A DNA stretch of 64,000 nucleotides from Neurospora crassa OR74A (Eukaryota > Ascomycota > Sordariomycetes > Sordariales > Sordariaceae): contig NC_026502.1 of assembly GCF_000182925.2 (NCBI RefSeq), forward strand, positions 1,612,001 to 1,676,000, read 5' to 3'. Shown one piece after another: positions 1 through 13,900 of this stretch; within the stretch, counting starts at the first letter, position 1, and every line of letters starts with the position of its first letter. A program made the translations under genes and the position numbers. The notes beneath the pieces are model-generated. The model worked only from the letters and a program-made list of their open reading frames with translations, was not told the DNA's origin and searched no databases.

Positions 1-54
1 ACCCAAGCGACGTCCGGAAAGCTGATAGTTGGCCTTCCTCTTGTCTCAATATAG

Positions 55-2163
<2,109 letters not shown>

Positions 2164-4245
2164 GCGATTAATGCGGGAGTTCAAAATCGGGACGGAAACG
2201 ATGGCCTGTGTATAGAGTAAAGAAAGGGTTTTTCGGGACGTTCCTCCTATGAGCTGTGTATCAAATGAAGTTCCTTTTTTTTTCTCTATATACCTTGCCT
2301 GTTTTTGTGCGCGATGAAAAGCTCTTGTCTGGTTAATGAATACGATGTGAATGAACTCAGCCTATGTGCTCTCTGAATGTGATGTGATATGTTGAACATG
2401 AACGAGTTGTCCTTGGCTGCTACTGAAGTGACTGTAGTACAGACTAGGTAGAGATAGGTAGGTATAAAGTTACCACCGTCTCCTTTCTTCTCTTCGCCAT
2501 GTGAGGGAAGGGGACAGATGGCTCCTGCTCTACTATCCTCCTATATTCCATCTCAGTCGGAGGGCTTACAATGTTGTTTGACAAGATGTATCTCTAGGAG
2601 CTCCCAATAGCTTCGGTCTTGGGAGCTTAATCAACTGAGGTGGATTATTTAATTGTTGTAACGAGTGAGGTATTTGTTTATACTTGCTTCAATATGTCTA
2701 TAAGTTGGTAATTCGGTAAATCGGAGACTGGGATGAGTGAGGCGTTTTGAGTATTAAGACAACCTACTTTCTCGCAAGTCCTCTCTATCTTTCTCTTCCC
2801 CTTACATCCTCCACTACTTAGTATATTATCGTCTCGTAACAACTCGACTATCAACCTCTAACCTCCAAACTATTACTATTACTACTACTATTTAAGTAAC
2901 TCATATCTTTACTAATACACAATAGGTATAATTATATTCCCGTACCTACAAGCGAACGGGTAAACGACAAGTAGGTATATAAATAAGAAGCCGAGGGATT
3001 GGTGTGAATGGATGGTATTCGGACACAGGAAGTGGGACATAGTGTGTCGGCGGGTTAATACGAAGACACGAAGAGCAGAGCTGGAAGGATGAGACGAAAG
3101 TGAAGTAAAGAGAAAAATGAAATAAATAAAAAAGTGAACAAAAAAAATAAGGGTTTATACCTCCTCAGGTTTTATCCAAGATCCAGGTATCCAAGTGGTA
3201 GTGTTGTTTTTGGTTGTTTTGGTTATTGTTTTTTCGACTTCGCAAAGAATCTCTTTGCTTTGCTCTGCTCTGCTTTGAGAGCTTGCTTGACCCATCGTCG
3301 GGCATTGTTCAGAACTCTCCGTTTGAGCTCTGAATATCAGATGATCATGATCTGATCTTGGCAGGAAGCTTGCTTTTGCTTCTCTTGGTCCGGTCCGGTC
3401 CAGTCCGGTCTGTCGCCGTTTTCGGTTCGCTGCTTTCGTTTTCGTGAAGAGGCCTCTCTGTGCTCGAGGACTCTGTGCTCGTATCAGAGACAGTGTGTCT
3501 CTTGACCCATCGTCGAGATGGTATCAGTCAGTCAGAAGCTTGATCTTTGTGCGATCTTTTGTGCTTCGAAAATCCTTGGTCTTTGCAGGAAGTGAACGCA
3601 TGGCCTGATGCTGTTCATTCTGCGTTTCTGTGTTTCTTCTTGCTTGCGGGCTTGTGTGCCGCTATGCTAGCGTGCCATTTTTTGGCTGTGCTTTTTTGCT
3701 GTGTGCCTCGTTGGGCGGAAGGACGACTGGAAAGTATGCCTTATGTACCATGAATTAGGAGAGTGTGACGGAAGGAGCGTGGTGTCTGGAGAAATTGTGT
3801 GCCTGGGCGAGGAGGCGGGATCCAGCTGGAAAGGAAGGTGCGACTCTGGGTAGGTACACTATGTAACGAAGTATCCTCTGCTCTGGAGAGTTCCCATCTG
3901 CACAGAATGCTTGAGCTCGCTGTGAAAGACCGCCGCTCCTCTGAATTTCATGAGGTGGTCAAGACATGAGGTTCTTGTAGACAATTGTCTTGGATTCACG
4001 GCTTCATTGTGGTTGTCAACCAGGCTGATGGCGCGACACTCTCGAAGACCAGCTCAGGGGAGTCAGATGCACATGTCCCAGCTTTCGACCGATTTCCGCT
4101 GTGACCATGTTCAGTGAATACAGGCAAAAGGAACTGTCAGGACCGATGTTCTATGCAGCAAATGGTCAAAGGAACAAATAGGTATCGATCCAACTCCAAA
4201 CATTTCCAAGCCATTATGTTCCATGAGCACCGATGACTATCTCAA
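2164..4245. other. Intergenic region downstream of atp-2
   Basis: No convincing gene is seen. The first few hundred bases must contain the atp-2 3'UTR. The stretch from about 2640 to 2960 is AT-rich, with short ACT/ATT runs and several GTAGGTATA-type words. A T-rich purine/pyrimidine-biased part follows to about 3700. The open frames at 3134-3355 and 3547-3753 are short and show no domain. Confidence 0.6.
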
Positions 4246-4917
4246 TCACGAAATAAGAATAATAAAAAAACTCTCCACAGCTCGATTAACTGCCACCACC
4301 ACCTCCTCCTGGCTCTCACTAGAATGAAGAGGCGTATGCGTCGGCGAAGGCGTAGGACCCGTATCTACGCCCGCCGCATTGGCACCCGCAATAACAGCCC
4401 TCGGATCATAGTTATCCGAAACAGGTGATCCGGCATCAGCTTCCCCGTTATATTCACTCAAGCCAACGTGCTTCGATAAGCCGGCGGCCTTGCTCCTCCT
4501 CCTGGTCCTCACCCTTCGTATTTCATTCTTTGTAGTCTCCGGTTCTTACCACCGAGCAGTAACTGGGCAGTTTCCGTCCAGATACCCGGCCCGCTTTCAG
4601 TGCCCATGGCCTGCTTGGACACTCTCAGTAGTAAATCCCACTTCGGTCCCGGAATCTTTCATCCAGTCGAGGACGTAGAGCGGCGTGTAGTCTTTCCTGG
4701 TCCTAGAAGACTCGGGAGGTGAGACTGCAGAGGAAGAGGGCGCAGGCGAATAGGGCCTGATAATCTGCCAAACTGGTCCATTGCCGCTCGAACTTCGTGG
4801 AGTCAGTAAGCCAGGAACATCTCTTCCAGTTATAGTTGTGGCTATGACTAATATAGACATGTACTTGATTGTTTTAGAGTAAGGGCTTTGTTGACGTTGA
4901 GACGATCCTGCCATCAA
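4246..4917 (-). other. Possible hypothetical gene, structure unresolved
   Basis: On the minus strand two open stretches with protein-like composition lie end to end: 4917-4597 and 4512-4246. The first starts with ATG and has a short hydrophobic segment near residues 19-31 (YMSILVIATTITG), then a Ser/Pro-rich part and a segment around VLDWMKDSGTE. The second is acidic and Pro/Ser-rich and ends with EEVVVAVNRAVES before a hydrophobic tail. Between them a middle frame is open from an ATG at about 4608 to a stop at about 4513. I could not find donor and acceptor sites of normal strength and spacing that join the three pieces. It may be a small fungus-specific gene with introns I cannot place, or a decayed one. 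No family is recognised. Confidence 0.3.
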
Positions 4918-5105
4918 TCAGTCCCCTCCCTCGAATTCATGGGCGTCGGATCTGACATGCGCTGGACACTTAACACTCTGAACTGGAAGAGCACTGCCAA
5001 AGTCAAGATGATCACTTCCACGTTGAAAAAGCCGATGGCCGGAGGATGGGCAAAGCTCAGGTGTCCTGAAAGTCAAACTTGAAGTGAAAAGAATTATACA
5101 AGTGA

Positions 5106-5471
5106 ATGGCGGAAAGGGAGACAATGGCAGGCACTACAAGTACAGTTACATATCCCAAAGGTTGTTGCCCCGTGCTTCTTTTGGGGTCTTTGGCTGTCAT
5201 TATAGCGGGACCCCTGTCATACTACAGGGCTGTAAAGAGAACGACGCGCAACGCGTCTGCATCCCAAGTGGAAATGCCAGGGCAACTGGACCTCCATCAA
5301 TTGCATCTCCAAACGATCTTGGAGGAACAAACCCACGCCGGTCTTGATAGACCGAGAACGCTACTACAAGACTGGAATCACGACATCTTGCTTTGTGAAC
5401 CCCAGCTGCCAACCAACCCGAAATACAACCATCGAGGAGAGGCAACTAGCAACAAGTGGAATCTACCTTGA
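5106..5471 (+). CDS. Small ORF just upstream of ORC5 (doubtful)
   Basis: An ATG-initiated frame of 121 codons ends 11 nt before the ORC5 start codon. Residues about 20-38 (CCPVLLLGSLAVIIAGPLSY) would make one membrane-spanning helix; the rest is Gln/Thr-rich and has no recognisable domain. Because it sits where the ORC5 leader should be, it could be a separate small membrane protein, an upstream ORF in the ORC5 transcript, or chance. I favour an upstream ORF or chance. Confidence 0.2.
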   Translation: MAERETMAGTTSTVTYPKGCCPVLLLGSLAVIIAGPLSYYRAVKRTTRNASASQVEMPGQLDLHQLHLQTILEEQTHAGLDRPRTLLQDWNHDILLCEPQLPTNPKYNHRGEATSNKWNLP

Positions 5472-5482
5472 CAATTCTTACC

Positions 5483-7202
5483 ATGGGCGACTCCCTCTTC
5501 CAGCTCCCCGACGAGCTGCTGTTCACTACTCTCTCCCAGACATTTCCCTGTCGTGACGCTCAAATACGGGCCGTAGCAACTCTCCTGCATGTAATGACCA
5601 AAACATAGCTTCCTCACCCCTCAGCTTCCGCTTGCTAACACCTCTCGATAGCCTCACGCAGCACCATGCCGAAACCTCGTAATACACGGCACCGAAGCCA
5701 CCGGCAAGAGTGCCATAACGGCTGCTCTACTACAAGCCCTCCAAGACGACACCGAGAAAGATGAACCCCTTCTAAGATACGTTATCGTCAACTCGATCGA
5801 ATGTATAACAGCCCGTCACCTCTACGAATCAACCATTGCAAAGGTCGCAGAAGCCCTACAATGGCAAGGTGGTGCGACAAGATGCGACTCTGTCTCGCAA
5901 ATGCTTGTTGAGCTGTCCAAGATGCTCAAATACCCATCATATCCCGACAACTTCCGCTTCGTACTAGTCTTTGACGGCATCGATCGTCAACGGGAAGCGC
6001 CCATCACACTCCTCCCAGCCCTGGCCAGGCTCTCCGAGATTGTAAGGCTTCTGGCACACTCCCTCAGCGTAGACACAGTTTGGCTGACAGACATGTCCCC
6101 TCAGATCCCTCGTATAACCAGTGCCTTCATTGTCACATCGCCTCCCGCCGGCTTCCTACGAACCTCCTTCGTCCCCTACATAGAGTTCCCAAACTACACC
6201 AAGAACGAGTTTGTCACCATTCTGAACACAACCTCGCTACCTACGGCACCACTCCCCACAACGACGATACAAGAAACAACAGAGCTATGGAACCGCTTCA
6301 CTGGAGCCGTCCATGATGCCTTGGCTCGATCCGCTTCCCGCACCCTTCCTGCGCTCCAGCACGCCTGTACATCCCTTTGGCCACGCTTCACGGCGCCCAT
6401 CCTCGCCGGCACACACGCTCCCCGAGAGTTCTCCAAACTGATGGTCGCCGCCCGCGTCCACTTCCAAGATGAATCCCTCTTGGACCCCGGCATCGTAGCC
6501 GTACGGTCCTACTCCTCGTCATCAACAACAACAACAACAACAACCCAGGCTCCGGCGAAGGAAAACACTGCCGTTTTGCTATCAGCACCGCCCTCCCAAG
6601 CCAACACCCCCCGAAAGGCCCATTCAACCACTACAACCCCCTCTAAACCCAAAGCCACAGCAAACCCCCTCGTCTCAGCAACCACCACCGACCTCTCAAC
6701 CCTCCTCCCGCCTACTGCCCGTCTTCTTCTTCTGGCGTCCTACCTCGCTTCCCACAACCCCACCCGCCACGACCTTGTCCTCTTCTCCACCTTCCATCAC
6801 GGCCGTCGCAGGCGGCGCGGTGGGCTTTCCGTCGGCATGGGCCGGGGCGGACATCGCGGCGCGCAGAGCAAGCACCGCAAGATTGCGCGCAAGCTGCTCG
6901 GTGCTCACGCCTTTGTTTTGGAGCGCATGCTGGCTATCTTTATGGCTGTGAGGGGGGAGTGGGACCCCAAGTGGTTGGACCAGGACTCCAGCAGCAGGGA
7001 GATGGATGCGGATATCGAGATGGCTATTGCCACGTTGGCAAGTTTGCGATTGTTGGTGAAGGTTGGTGGAGCAGGAGCGGGAGGCGTGACGGGTGATCAG
7101 ATGGATAGAGGAGGAAAATGGAGGTGTAATGTCGGGTGGGAGGTAATAAGGGGGTTGGGGAGGAGTATGGGGGTAGAGGTTGAGGAGTGGCTGGTTGAGT
7201 AG
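5483..7202 (+). CDS. orc5: Origin recognition complex subunit 5
   Basis: Subunit of the six-protein origin recognition complex that marks replication origins and loads the MCM helicase in the nucleus. Two exons: 5483-5590 and 5652-7202, with a 61-nt intron (GTAATG...GATAG) joined in phase 0, giving 552 residues. The AAA+ core shows Walker A GTEATGKS at residues 49-56 and a Walker B-like strand VLVFDGID near 140-147, followed by an FIVTSPP strand at the sensor-1 position. The middle (about residues 310-400) is a Ser/Thr-rich low-complexity linker with a run of Thr from ACA repeats. The C-terminal part contains ARLLLLASYLASHNP, typical of ORC5 winged-helix regions, and an HRKIARKLLG-type basic stretch. 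Start chosen because ATG 5483 gives the conserved N-terminal helix in which RDAQIRAVATLL precedes the nucleotide-binding fold. Confidence 0.92.
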
Positions 7203-10200
7203 ATTCAGGTGATAGTTGTTGGAAACGTATTGGGAAAGATTAATAGTCTACGTCGACAATGCTGTGCGTACGTACCAGACATGTCAACTTTCGAGTGTCT
7301 ACTGCGAGGTAGATAGATATCTACCTGTCTTGGGGTCTCTCCTGTCTCCTTCGTGCAAATATTGAGTATCTCCTACAAACTTGACCTATTCTCTAAAGCC
7401 ACGTGTTGATTCGACGATTATCTTTTGACATAAAATCTCGACGAGCATCGATGATATCCACACGCAACTGCTTTTCCAGTTTCCAGTTGCCCTTGCTGCG
7501 CACTTCAGCGCTATGAGCCATGCTTTTTCTGGGAAAGTTTTCTTTCGTTATGTTTGTTTTGTTCTCTGAATTATCAGCAGTTGTATCCACGACAGTTGAA
7601 ATAGAAGACTGGAACTGGTCAACACCACGGCTAGAGTGCCTTGTGCCAACACTACATGGCAACTCTCCTGACAAACTCGGCTCTATCTGCACAAGTTCTA
7701 GACTTAGTCTACAGCATTGAGGCGAAACTAAGTGGTTGCTCAACCACCCACCTAACACCTATGGTAGTTCTTGCTTCTGGACAAACCGATGAGCCATAAT
7801 GCTATTCATAATCACAGCATCCTGATCAGTAGTTGGTTGCAGGTGAAGCTGATGTGTTTTGCTCTTTTCCAGGCAGCTAGTTTGCTCGATGGATTCATTT
7901 CTTTCTTTCTTCTGGTTTGTTTGGTCAAACTTGAGGATGACTAGAGTGACTCAGCCGGACGTTAACTTTTGACGATAAGGTCTGACGGAGCCTCACTGAG
8001 CATGACCTACCAGTGCATTGTCAAGTCGCAACCGCCTTCTATTATCTCTGTTCAATCTCTTCGGCTACGCCATTCTATTCCATCCAGCCGGGCGTCATCG
8101 ACTCTGAAAGTTTTCCGGGAATGACCTAGACTCGTGCTTATCCGTCCGACTCTTCTCCTTCCAGACCCGAAACCCAAATCTAGGTGCCTGACCACCATAG
8201 ATAGCTAAAGGACGTACGTAGTGGTAGGTGACGATGACGGGAATCAACCAAACTTATATACCCCAAAGGGCCAAGTAAATCAAAGCCACCGCCCGCACAT
8301 TTCCCGCCCCTCAAAGTGAGTATGAGTCCAGTCCAGTAAAATTGAGAACTGATAAAAACGGGTAGATCATCAGTTGGTTGACTTGTTACGTAGGCATATA
8401 TACTACTGGAATACCTCCCGTCTTTCTCGCAGGGACACCACTCATGTTTCTTTTCTGGAAGGTACCTACCAGCTAGAGTAACCTAGGCAGTTACGAGTTA
8501 CCACACTACGTAGGTAGGTAGGTACCTAGGTAACAGCAGCCATTATGACCTCTAGAGGTACTTCCCTTCTCTATCGAACCGACGGGATGCATAGGTCTAT
8601 CTCAGATAACTGAAGTCACAGCTCGAACCCTGTTTCCTGGTCGTTATCTAAAGGCACCTACCTATATAAGTAAGATAAGGTACCTCTAGTAGTAATCACA
8701 ATGTCTCCGTCTTTCCTCTCAACAATTCATACCATGTCTATTAACGTGGTTGGTTCTCCTTCTCCTCCACAAAGCCAGGCAGGCACGGTAGGGCAGGACA
8801 GTCCTGACCGGGCTTCCGGGCTGGGAGTACGCGGTTTTTCAAGTTTTGCTAAATATCATCAATGTGTGATTATTCAGATGCTGCAGTGCGCTCCCATGTC
8901 TCGATTCGACATGCTTCTTCTTCTTCTTTTTCTTCTTTTTCTTCTTTTTCTTCTTTTTCTTTCTCTGTCTTCGTTGCTCCAGCCATAGTCCACAGTCTCC
9001 AGTCTCTTTTTTCCTCCTGCCCGTACAATGTTATCCGACCGAAACCGCGAACAAACCGAAAAAAAAAAAAAAGAAGAAAATTTTTTCTTGGGAGTAACAC
9101 AAAGGAAACCGTACCCGACTTTGTCTCGCCTGATCTGGACCGATCCTTGCACGGGACGGAACCGCCAACACGGGACGATGCTGGTTTTTTGTTTACATAT
9201 GTATGTATGTATGTATGTATAGTGCCGCTGATGATCGAGAGCAAATGCTTGTTTTGTCTTTTTGTCTTTTTTTTTTTGTTCCAGTCCGGTATGGAGCAAA
9301 GCAGTCAACGACATGAGATTCGTTGGGGGAACAGTTTGCTTTCAGGTCAGGTTAATGGGGAGCAAGCAGTACCCGAGCGAGCCCTGGACCAGGACCCAAC
9401 CGGGACACGTTGACGTGTGTGTACCAAACGGATATTTGCTGGATCCGAGGGGTGATGGATGGTGTGCCACTTTGAGATGTCCTGCTTGCTTGCTTGCTTA
9501 CTTACTTACTTGGGTCCCATGACGATGCTGGGACTGGATGGTATGGGGGCATGTGTCTGGACTCTTTGATTGATGGCCTTGATTATTGTTGATATTGATG
9601 CCCGTGTGCGGGAGCAGTGGTTGGCGAGAGTTCAGTTAGAACGTGGAAAGGGAACGTGCATGGCTGAGCAACATGCCGGTGTTGTTTGAATTTGGATACT
9701 TGTCCATACCCTGAACGTACGCCAGTGAATGAATGAGAACATCTATGTTGCTTCGTCTCTGCAAGTGTCCATGGAAACATTTCATCCATGGTAATAAGTC
9801 CTTGTCGCCAAAAAGACACAATCACGACAGTCAAGAACACTTGAGGACGATGAAGTGAGGTAGTGTAAACATGTAACTTGAATCTTGATGCTCAATTATT
9901 CTTGTTCAATTGTATCCAGCCATTGTATGAATGGCTACCCCTGTGAAAAACAAACGCCTATCCTCCTGGTTTGCCTGCCAACCAATCAATCGCCCACCGG
10001 TTTAAGCCTCCCACCTTTCTTTCGCAACATAAGAGTACAGTTACACCTTCAAAAGATAGGACATAAGGACATGAGCGAAAGTTATGTATGATAATGAAGC
10101 CGCCTGCCTAAAACCGCGTGCGCGCCTGATAACCCGCCGGCCACCATGAATGACCACCGATCCGATCCGAATTCGATCCATCCCGCCGCCGAAAAATGCT

Positions 10201-10588
10201 TTGCCTTGCTCCCCTTTAAAACCCCTTATTTCCCCTATTAACCATTTGTGCTATAGTAAAGGGTAGAAAAAAGTTTGTAAAACAAGAAAACAGTAAAAAA
10301 AGCCGTTGACGTGAGTTGAAGTGTATAAGTCATGTTCATCGTCATCCCGTTTGCGGCATCTCCCATGAATGTGCTTTCATTTCCGAAATCCTTTGCGTGA
10401 GCAAAGTTCCTCCACACACCAAGTCTATTGTATGTAGTAAAGACGCTAGGAAAAAAAAAAAAAAAAAAAAAAGAAAAAGAAAAGAGAAAACGCAAAAAGA
10501 CCAAACGATAGAGGGGTATATTGTTGAAAGCACAGACCGAAGACAGACAAGTAGGAAATTGAATTTTGAAGCGAGAGGCGCTTTTTTT
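7203..10588. other. Gene-poor intergenic region
   Basis: Convergent space between ORC5 and the minus-strand RGS locus. No gene is supported. It contains TAGGTAGGTAGGTACCTAGG-type words (8510-8532), a CTT-rich microsatellite (8915-8965), an A-run (9058-9071), a GTAT tetranucleotide repeat (9198-9221), CTTG/CTTA repeats (9484-9510) and a 22-A run (10451-10472) next to GA-rich sequence. A frame at 8701-8988 is open only because of the CTT repeat. Confidence 0.6.
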
Positions 10589-11287
10589 TTAGGCCTTGAG
10601 CGCAAGAGTGGTGGTTGCCGTGGCACCACCCTCTGCCCTCGGAGCATGGGCGAACATGCGGTGGAATAGATTACGACGCTCTCCGCCAGCACTGCGGTAG
10701 GTCAGCTTGACAAGAGTAGCTTCGTCGAATCCAAAGTTCTCCAGGCAGGTCTGCTCATCATCAGCTTCCAGCTTCTCGCCGCTGTAGGCAGCTTCCCAGC
10801 CATATGGATCCACCACAGTGGGAGGCTTGAGATACTGATCCTGAGAGTGATCAACAGCGAGGAACTTGGAGCGTAGGTTCGAGGCCGAGACAGTGCGGAG
10901 CGGGCTGCTGACAGCGGGCTTGTTGTTGGTAGCCGACTTGTCAACGGTGACTGCGGGGTTGCTCGAAATGGCCCTTCTGACTCTGGGGCGAGTAAATCGC
11001 CTTGCGACACCTTCAGGCGTCGTTCTGATATATGGCGTATAGCCTTTTGCGGCCATGCCATCCTTGTGAAGCCTACCCTCGCGGCCAGCATCTTGAACTG
11101 CGTTGTTATTACCGGCCATTGGCGACGGAATATGCTGACCGGGGGTGGACTCTTCCCATTGGACCAGAATAGGTGGTTCCAACTTGACATCTGCTACATC
11201 CTCCATCGAATAATCCGAATTGATAGACTCGGCCGAGGTGGTAGGATGGAGGCGGGGGGAAGAGCGGGCTCCATCAAGAGCTGGCAT
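10589..11287 (-). CDS. Second open frame downstream of the RGS stop codon (unknown)
   Basis: An ATG-initiated frame of 232 codons begins 12 nt after the TAG of the RGS frame and is in the same reading frame as it. The composition is coding-like: an acidic N-terminal part (SMEDVADVKLEPP), a basic central part (VARRFTRPRVRR) and a compact C-terminal part with ENFGFDEATLVKLTYRS and NLFHRMFAHAPR. I recognise no family. It could be (a) the C-terminal half of the RGS protein, reached by splicing out a 60-nt intron (11340-11281) that holds the TAG, or by readthrough; (b) an independent gene whose leader overlaps the RGS gene. The 12-nt gap and shared frame favour (a). If fused, the product would be 590 residues. 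Confidence 0.6.
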   Translation of the reverse strand: MPALDGARSSPRLHPTTSAESINSDYSMEDVADVKLEPPILVQWEESTPGQHIPSPMAGNNNAVQDAGREGRLHKDGMAAKGYTPYIRTTPEGVARRFTRPRVRRAISSNPAVTVDKSATNNKPAVSSPLRTVSASNLRSKFLAVDHSQDQYLKPPTVVDPYGWEAAYSGEKLEADDEQTCLENFGFDEATLVKLTYRSAGGERRNLFHRMFAHAPRAEGGATATTTLALKA

Positions 11288-11340
11288 GACCTGTAATCCC
11301 TATAAGGGGTTGCTGGCGCTCTGTCTGGCATCAGGCAAAC
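11281..11340 (-). other. Candidate 60-nt facultative intron spanning the RGS stop codon
   Basis: Read on the minus strand the segment starts GTTTGC and ends GCCAG. Its length is a multiple of three, and a CTTAT branch-like word lies about 21 nt before the acceptor. Removing it deletes the TAG at 11302-11300 and joins the RGS frame to the downstream frame. The donor is weak compared with others in this window (GTAAGT, GTACGT, GTGAGT), so this is only a candidate. Confidence 0.3.
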
Positions 11341-12421
11341 CAATTTCGTACCCATACCCGGTAGAAGGGACGCTAGTGGTCTGGGAGCGCTTGCTACGGC
11401 TCTTCTTGCCCAAACCCAGCTTTGCGCCCATCTTCTTCCAGCCGCTGGTGTGCATGGCCCTAGAGATACCGCTGGGGGAGGTGCCAAAGGTCCAGTCGGC
11501 GCTAGGCGGTGTGGTGGGCGGCGTCATGGGCTCGTTTCCAGAAGGATAACCGGAACTGCTGTCATCAGTAAAGCCGTCGATAGGTGAGTCGGCCACGGTT
11601 GATGAGGAAGCCGATCGGCTGGAGGTCTCGCTCTGCCACCCGAAAGTGTGCAGAGGAAGAAGGCCGCTGGTCTTTGATGATCGGTTCGACTGCTGGCCAT
11701 CATGCTGAGGAGGAGGTGAGGCTCCACCGTGTGCGCGTCTGGGATCGTGTACCAAGTCCTTCCAGTACGAGCGGGAATGGGAGAGAGAGTGAGAGTGGGA
11801 GTGAGAATGTGAGTGTGAGTGTGAGTGTGTTGTTGAGTGAGAAGAAGTAGGGTGAGTAGACGCAGGCGCAGGCGAAGGGGTCGGCGCTAGTGATTCCAAG
11901 AAGGGTCCGAGTATCGAACCTTCCATGAGATCATAGGTGTAAGCCACTGCCTGGTCAAGCTCCGAGGGGCACGGCGGTTGCTCAGCGCAAGAGAGCTGCA
12001 CTAGCCGGTCGCGGACGTGAGCCGGAAGGTTGACTTCGTGGCTGCTGTTGGGCCGGATATACGCATTCATGAGCTTCTCCCACATGGATCGCAGCTGGTG
12101 GAGACCATCAGGTGTAGGACGGCATCTCCCGAGCATGATGTCGTTATACGCCTTGCGATACTGGTCAGCACCAAGGGTGAACTCGAGCGTCTCGAGACAG
12201 TGGTTGTGGGACAGGAAGGCAAGGAAGGCGCCAAAAGTATATGGTGGGGGCGCAGTGTTGGACAGAATGTCTCGCAATGAGGGTGGCGGTATCGCCATGG
12301 ACGAAGGTCTGGATTGGGCCATGGTGGAATCGGGGTCGGAGTGGTCGGAGTCGGAAGAGAATCGCGCTGATTTCCTGCGCGACGGGCTGAGGCTCAAAGT
12401 TCGTAGCCGCGCCGGTGGCAT
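11300..12421 (-). CDS. RGS-domain protein (regulator of G-protein signalling)
   Basis: RGS proteins speed GTP hydrolysis by heterotrimeric G-alpha subunits at the plasma membrane and so damp G-protein signals. The frame runs from ATG 12421 to TAG 11300, 373 residues. Residues about 48-178 carry the fold in two blocks: SLRDILSNTAPPPYTFGAF with FLSHNHCLETLEF, and later LVQLSCAEQ with LDQAVAYTYDLMEGSILGPF. The two blocks are separated by a longer insert than in animal RGS domains, as in fungal RgsA-type proteins. After the domain come a His-Ser dipeptide repeat (GTGAGT microsatellite, about 11795-11835) and Ser/Pro-rich, probably phosphorylated tails ending in a basic KKSRSKRSQ stretch. An in-frame start further up at 12433 would need GTG, so ATG 12421 is used. 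The TAG may not be the true end (see the frame at 10589-11287). Confidence 0.85.
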   Translation of the reverse strand: MPPARLRTLSLSPSRRKSARFSSDSDHSDPDSTMAQSRPSSMAIPPPSLRDILSNTAPPPYTFGAFLAFLSHNHCLETLEFTLGADQYRKAYNDIMLGRCRPTPDGLHQLRSMWEKLMNAYIRPNSSHEVNLPAHVRDRLVQLSCAEQPPCPSELDQAVAYTYDLMEGSILGPFLESLAPTPSPAPASTHPTSSHSTTHSHSHSHSHSHSHSLSHSRSYWKDLVHDPRRAHGGASPPPQHDGQQSNRSSKTSGLLPLHTFGWQSETSSRSASSSTVADSPIDGFTDDSSSGYPSGNEPMTPPTTPPSADWTFGTSPSGISRAMHTSGWKKMGAKLGLGKKSRSKRSQTTSVPSTGYGYEIGLPDARQSASNPL

Positions 12422-13839
12422 CCTTCCCAACACGGAGCGCCCGACAATCGATAAGGCGAAGTGTGGATGGTTGGACTTGCAGAGCAGATCAAGGCTCTTG
12501 TGCAGCCAGAAAAGGACCAGATATCGGGAAGCGTCCTCACTCCATTCGGTCGGAGGTGACTTGGCGACCGAAGCAGACCGTTATATACAGGCCGTTTGCC
12601 CCAGGTGCAGGGAAGGGAGCGGCAGAAGGGCACTGTCTTGCGAGTGCGCGGTTGCCCGACACCCGTACAATGCACGTAACCTTTTGGCTCCGTTGCCGGC
12701 CTAGTAAGCCAATTGCGGCAGGACTGGTCGGGAAGCGGCAGGTCTCCAAGTCCGTCGTCGACTCGTTCTGGGAGACAAGGCGTGGGCTAGAAGTCACGTA
12801 GAAGCTGCAGGCAGCCGGGTACCGGACCAGATCGTAAGCCGATTAATCTGCGACTGCGTTCAAGCCGTGCTTGTCGAGTGCGGAGGCAGCAGGATCGTAA
12901 ACCTGTCTGACTTGCACGTCTGTATGTCTAAGCCAACAACACGAGATGCTAGGCAACACAGCAGACGCTCAATAAACCGATGAATATCCCTATCCCTGTC
13001 GGTTGACGGTCGTGGTGATGCGTAAAGGTAGTTGCGAAGTCGGCGCGGTGGTGGTAGCTAAATGTCGTCGATGAAGTTCGTTCGTCCAGTTGATTTGATC
13101 CTCTCCCGCCCAGTAAGTAAATGAACTGAAATCCAACAGAGTTCCAAATGACGTCTCTAGAATTGATGGGAATCGGAAAAAAGCCTGGGCGATGATCGAA
13201 AGACGGTGGTGGATCGAATCGAAACAACTAAGTAGTAATAAATGAGTGCGAGAATGATGGGGGACGGCGACCAAAGGAAGGTGTTGTTGCTGTTGTTATT
13301 GTCGTTGTCGTTGTTGTTGATGTTGTGTCGTGTTGTGTTGTGGTGTGGTGGTGTTAGCTGTGGTTGTTGCTAGTGGACAGCAGCAGCAGCAGGCAGTTGT
13401 TATGCAGCAGCAGTCGCAGCAGAAGCAAGGTGCAGTTGCAGGTGCAGATTGTTGCAGAAGAGAAGACAGTTGAGAAGGGCGACGGATATGGAATGCAGGT
13501 GACGACTCGGATTGCTGTTTGGTGGGTGTGGAGTCGATCCAGTGTAAGTGACTGAGACGGTGTTGACGATGATGCGGCTTTGCGAGACAGAAAGTGACAA
13601 GTCGACAAGACAAGAGCCAAGGTTTCGGTTCGCCGGTAAGGACGTTGCGCGCGAAGGGATTGACGACGGTTTATAAAAATCAAATCAAAAAAGGAGGGTG
13701 GGATGTGGTCTGTACAAAAAGGGAAACCGACAAAAGGTCGGCCAGGAACCGTGGTTGGCCAAAGGACGAATGACGACCCGAGTCTGTCTCGTGTTGGTGG
13801 GTGGGTGGTGGTCCCAGAAGAATGGAAGCTGGAAGCCGC

Positions 13840-13900
13840 GCAGCAGCAGCAGCAGCAGCAGCAGGACCAGGACCAGGACCAGAACCAGGACCAGGACCCA
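13840..13900. repeat. (CAG)n followed by (GACCAG)n microsatellite
   Basis: About eight CAG units are followed by hexamer-like GGACCA units with one interruption (AACCAG). It lies in non-coding DNA, so the poly-Gln reading frame is incidental. Confidence 0.9.

Noticed and set aside
8560-8680. GGGTTCGAGCT on the minus strand as a tRNA B box
   Set aside because: No A box at the right distance and no cloverleaf.
8701-8988. 95-codon frame with a Leu/Phe-rich end
   Set aside because: The hydrophobic end is just a CTT/TTC microsatellite in translation.
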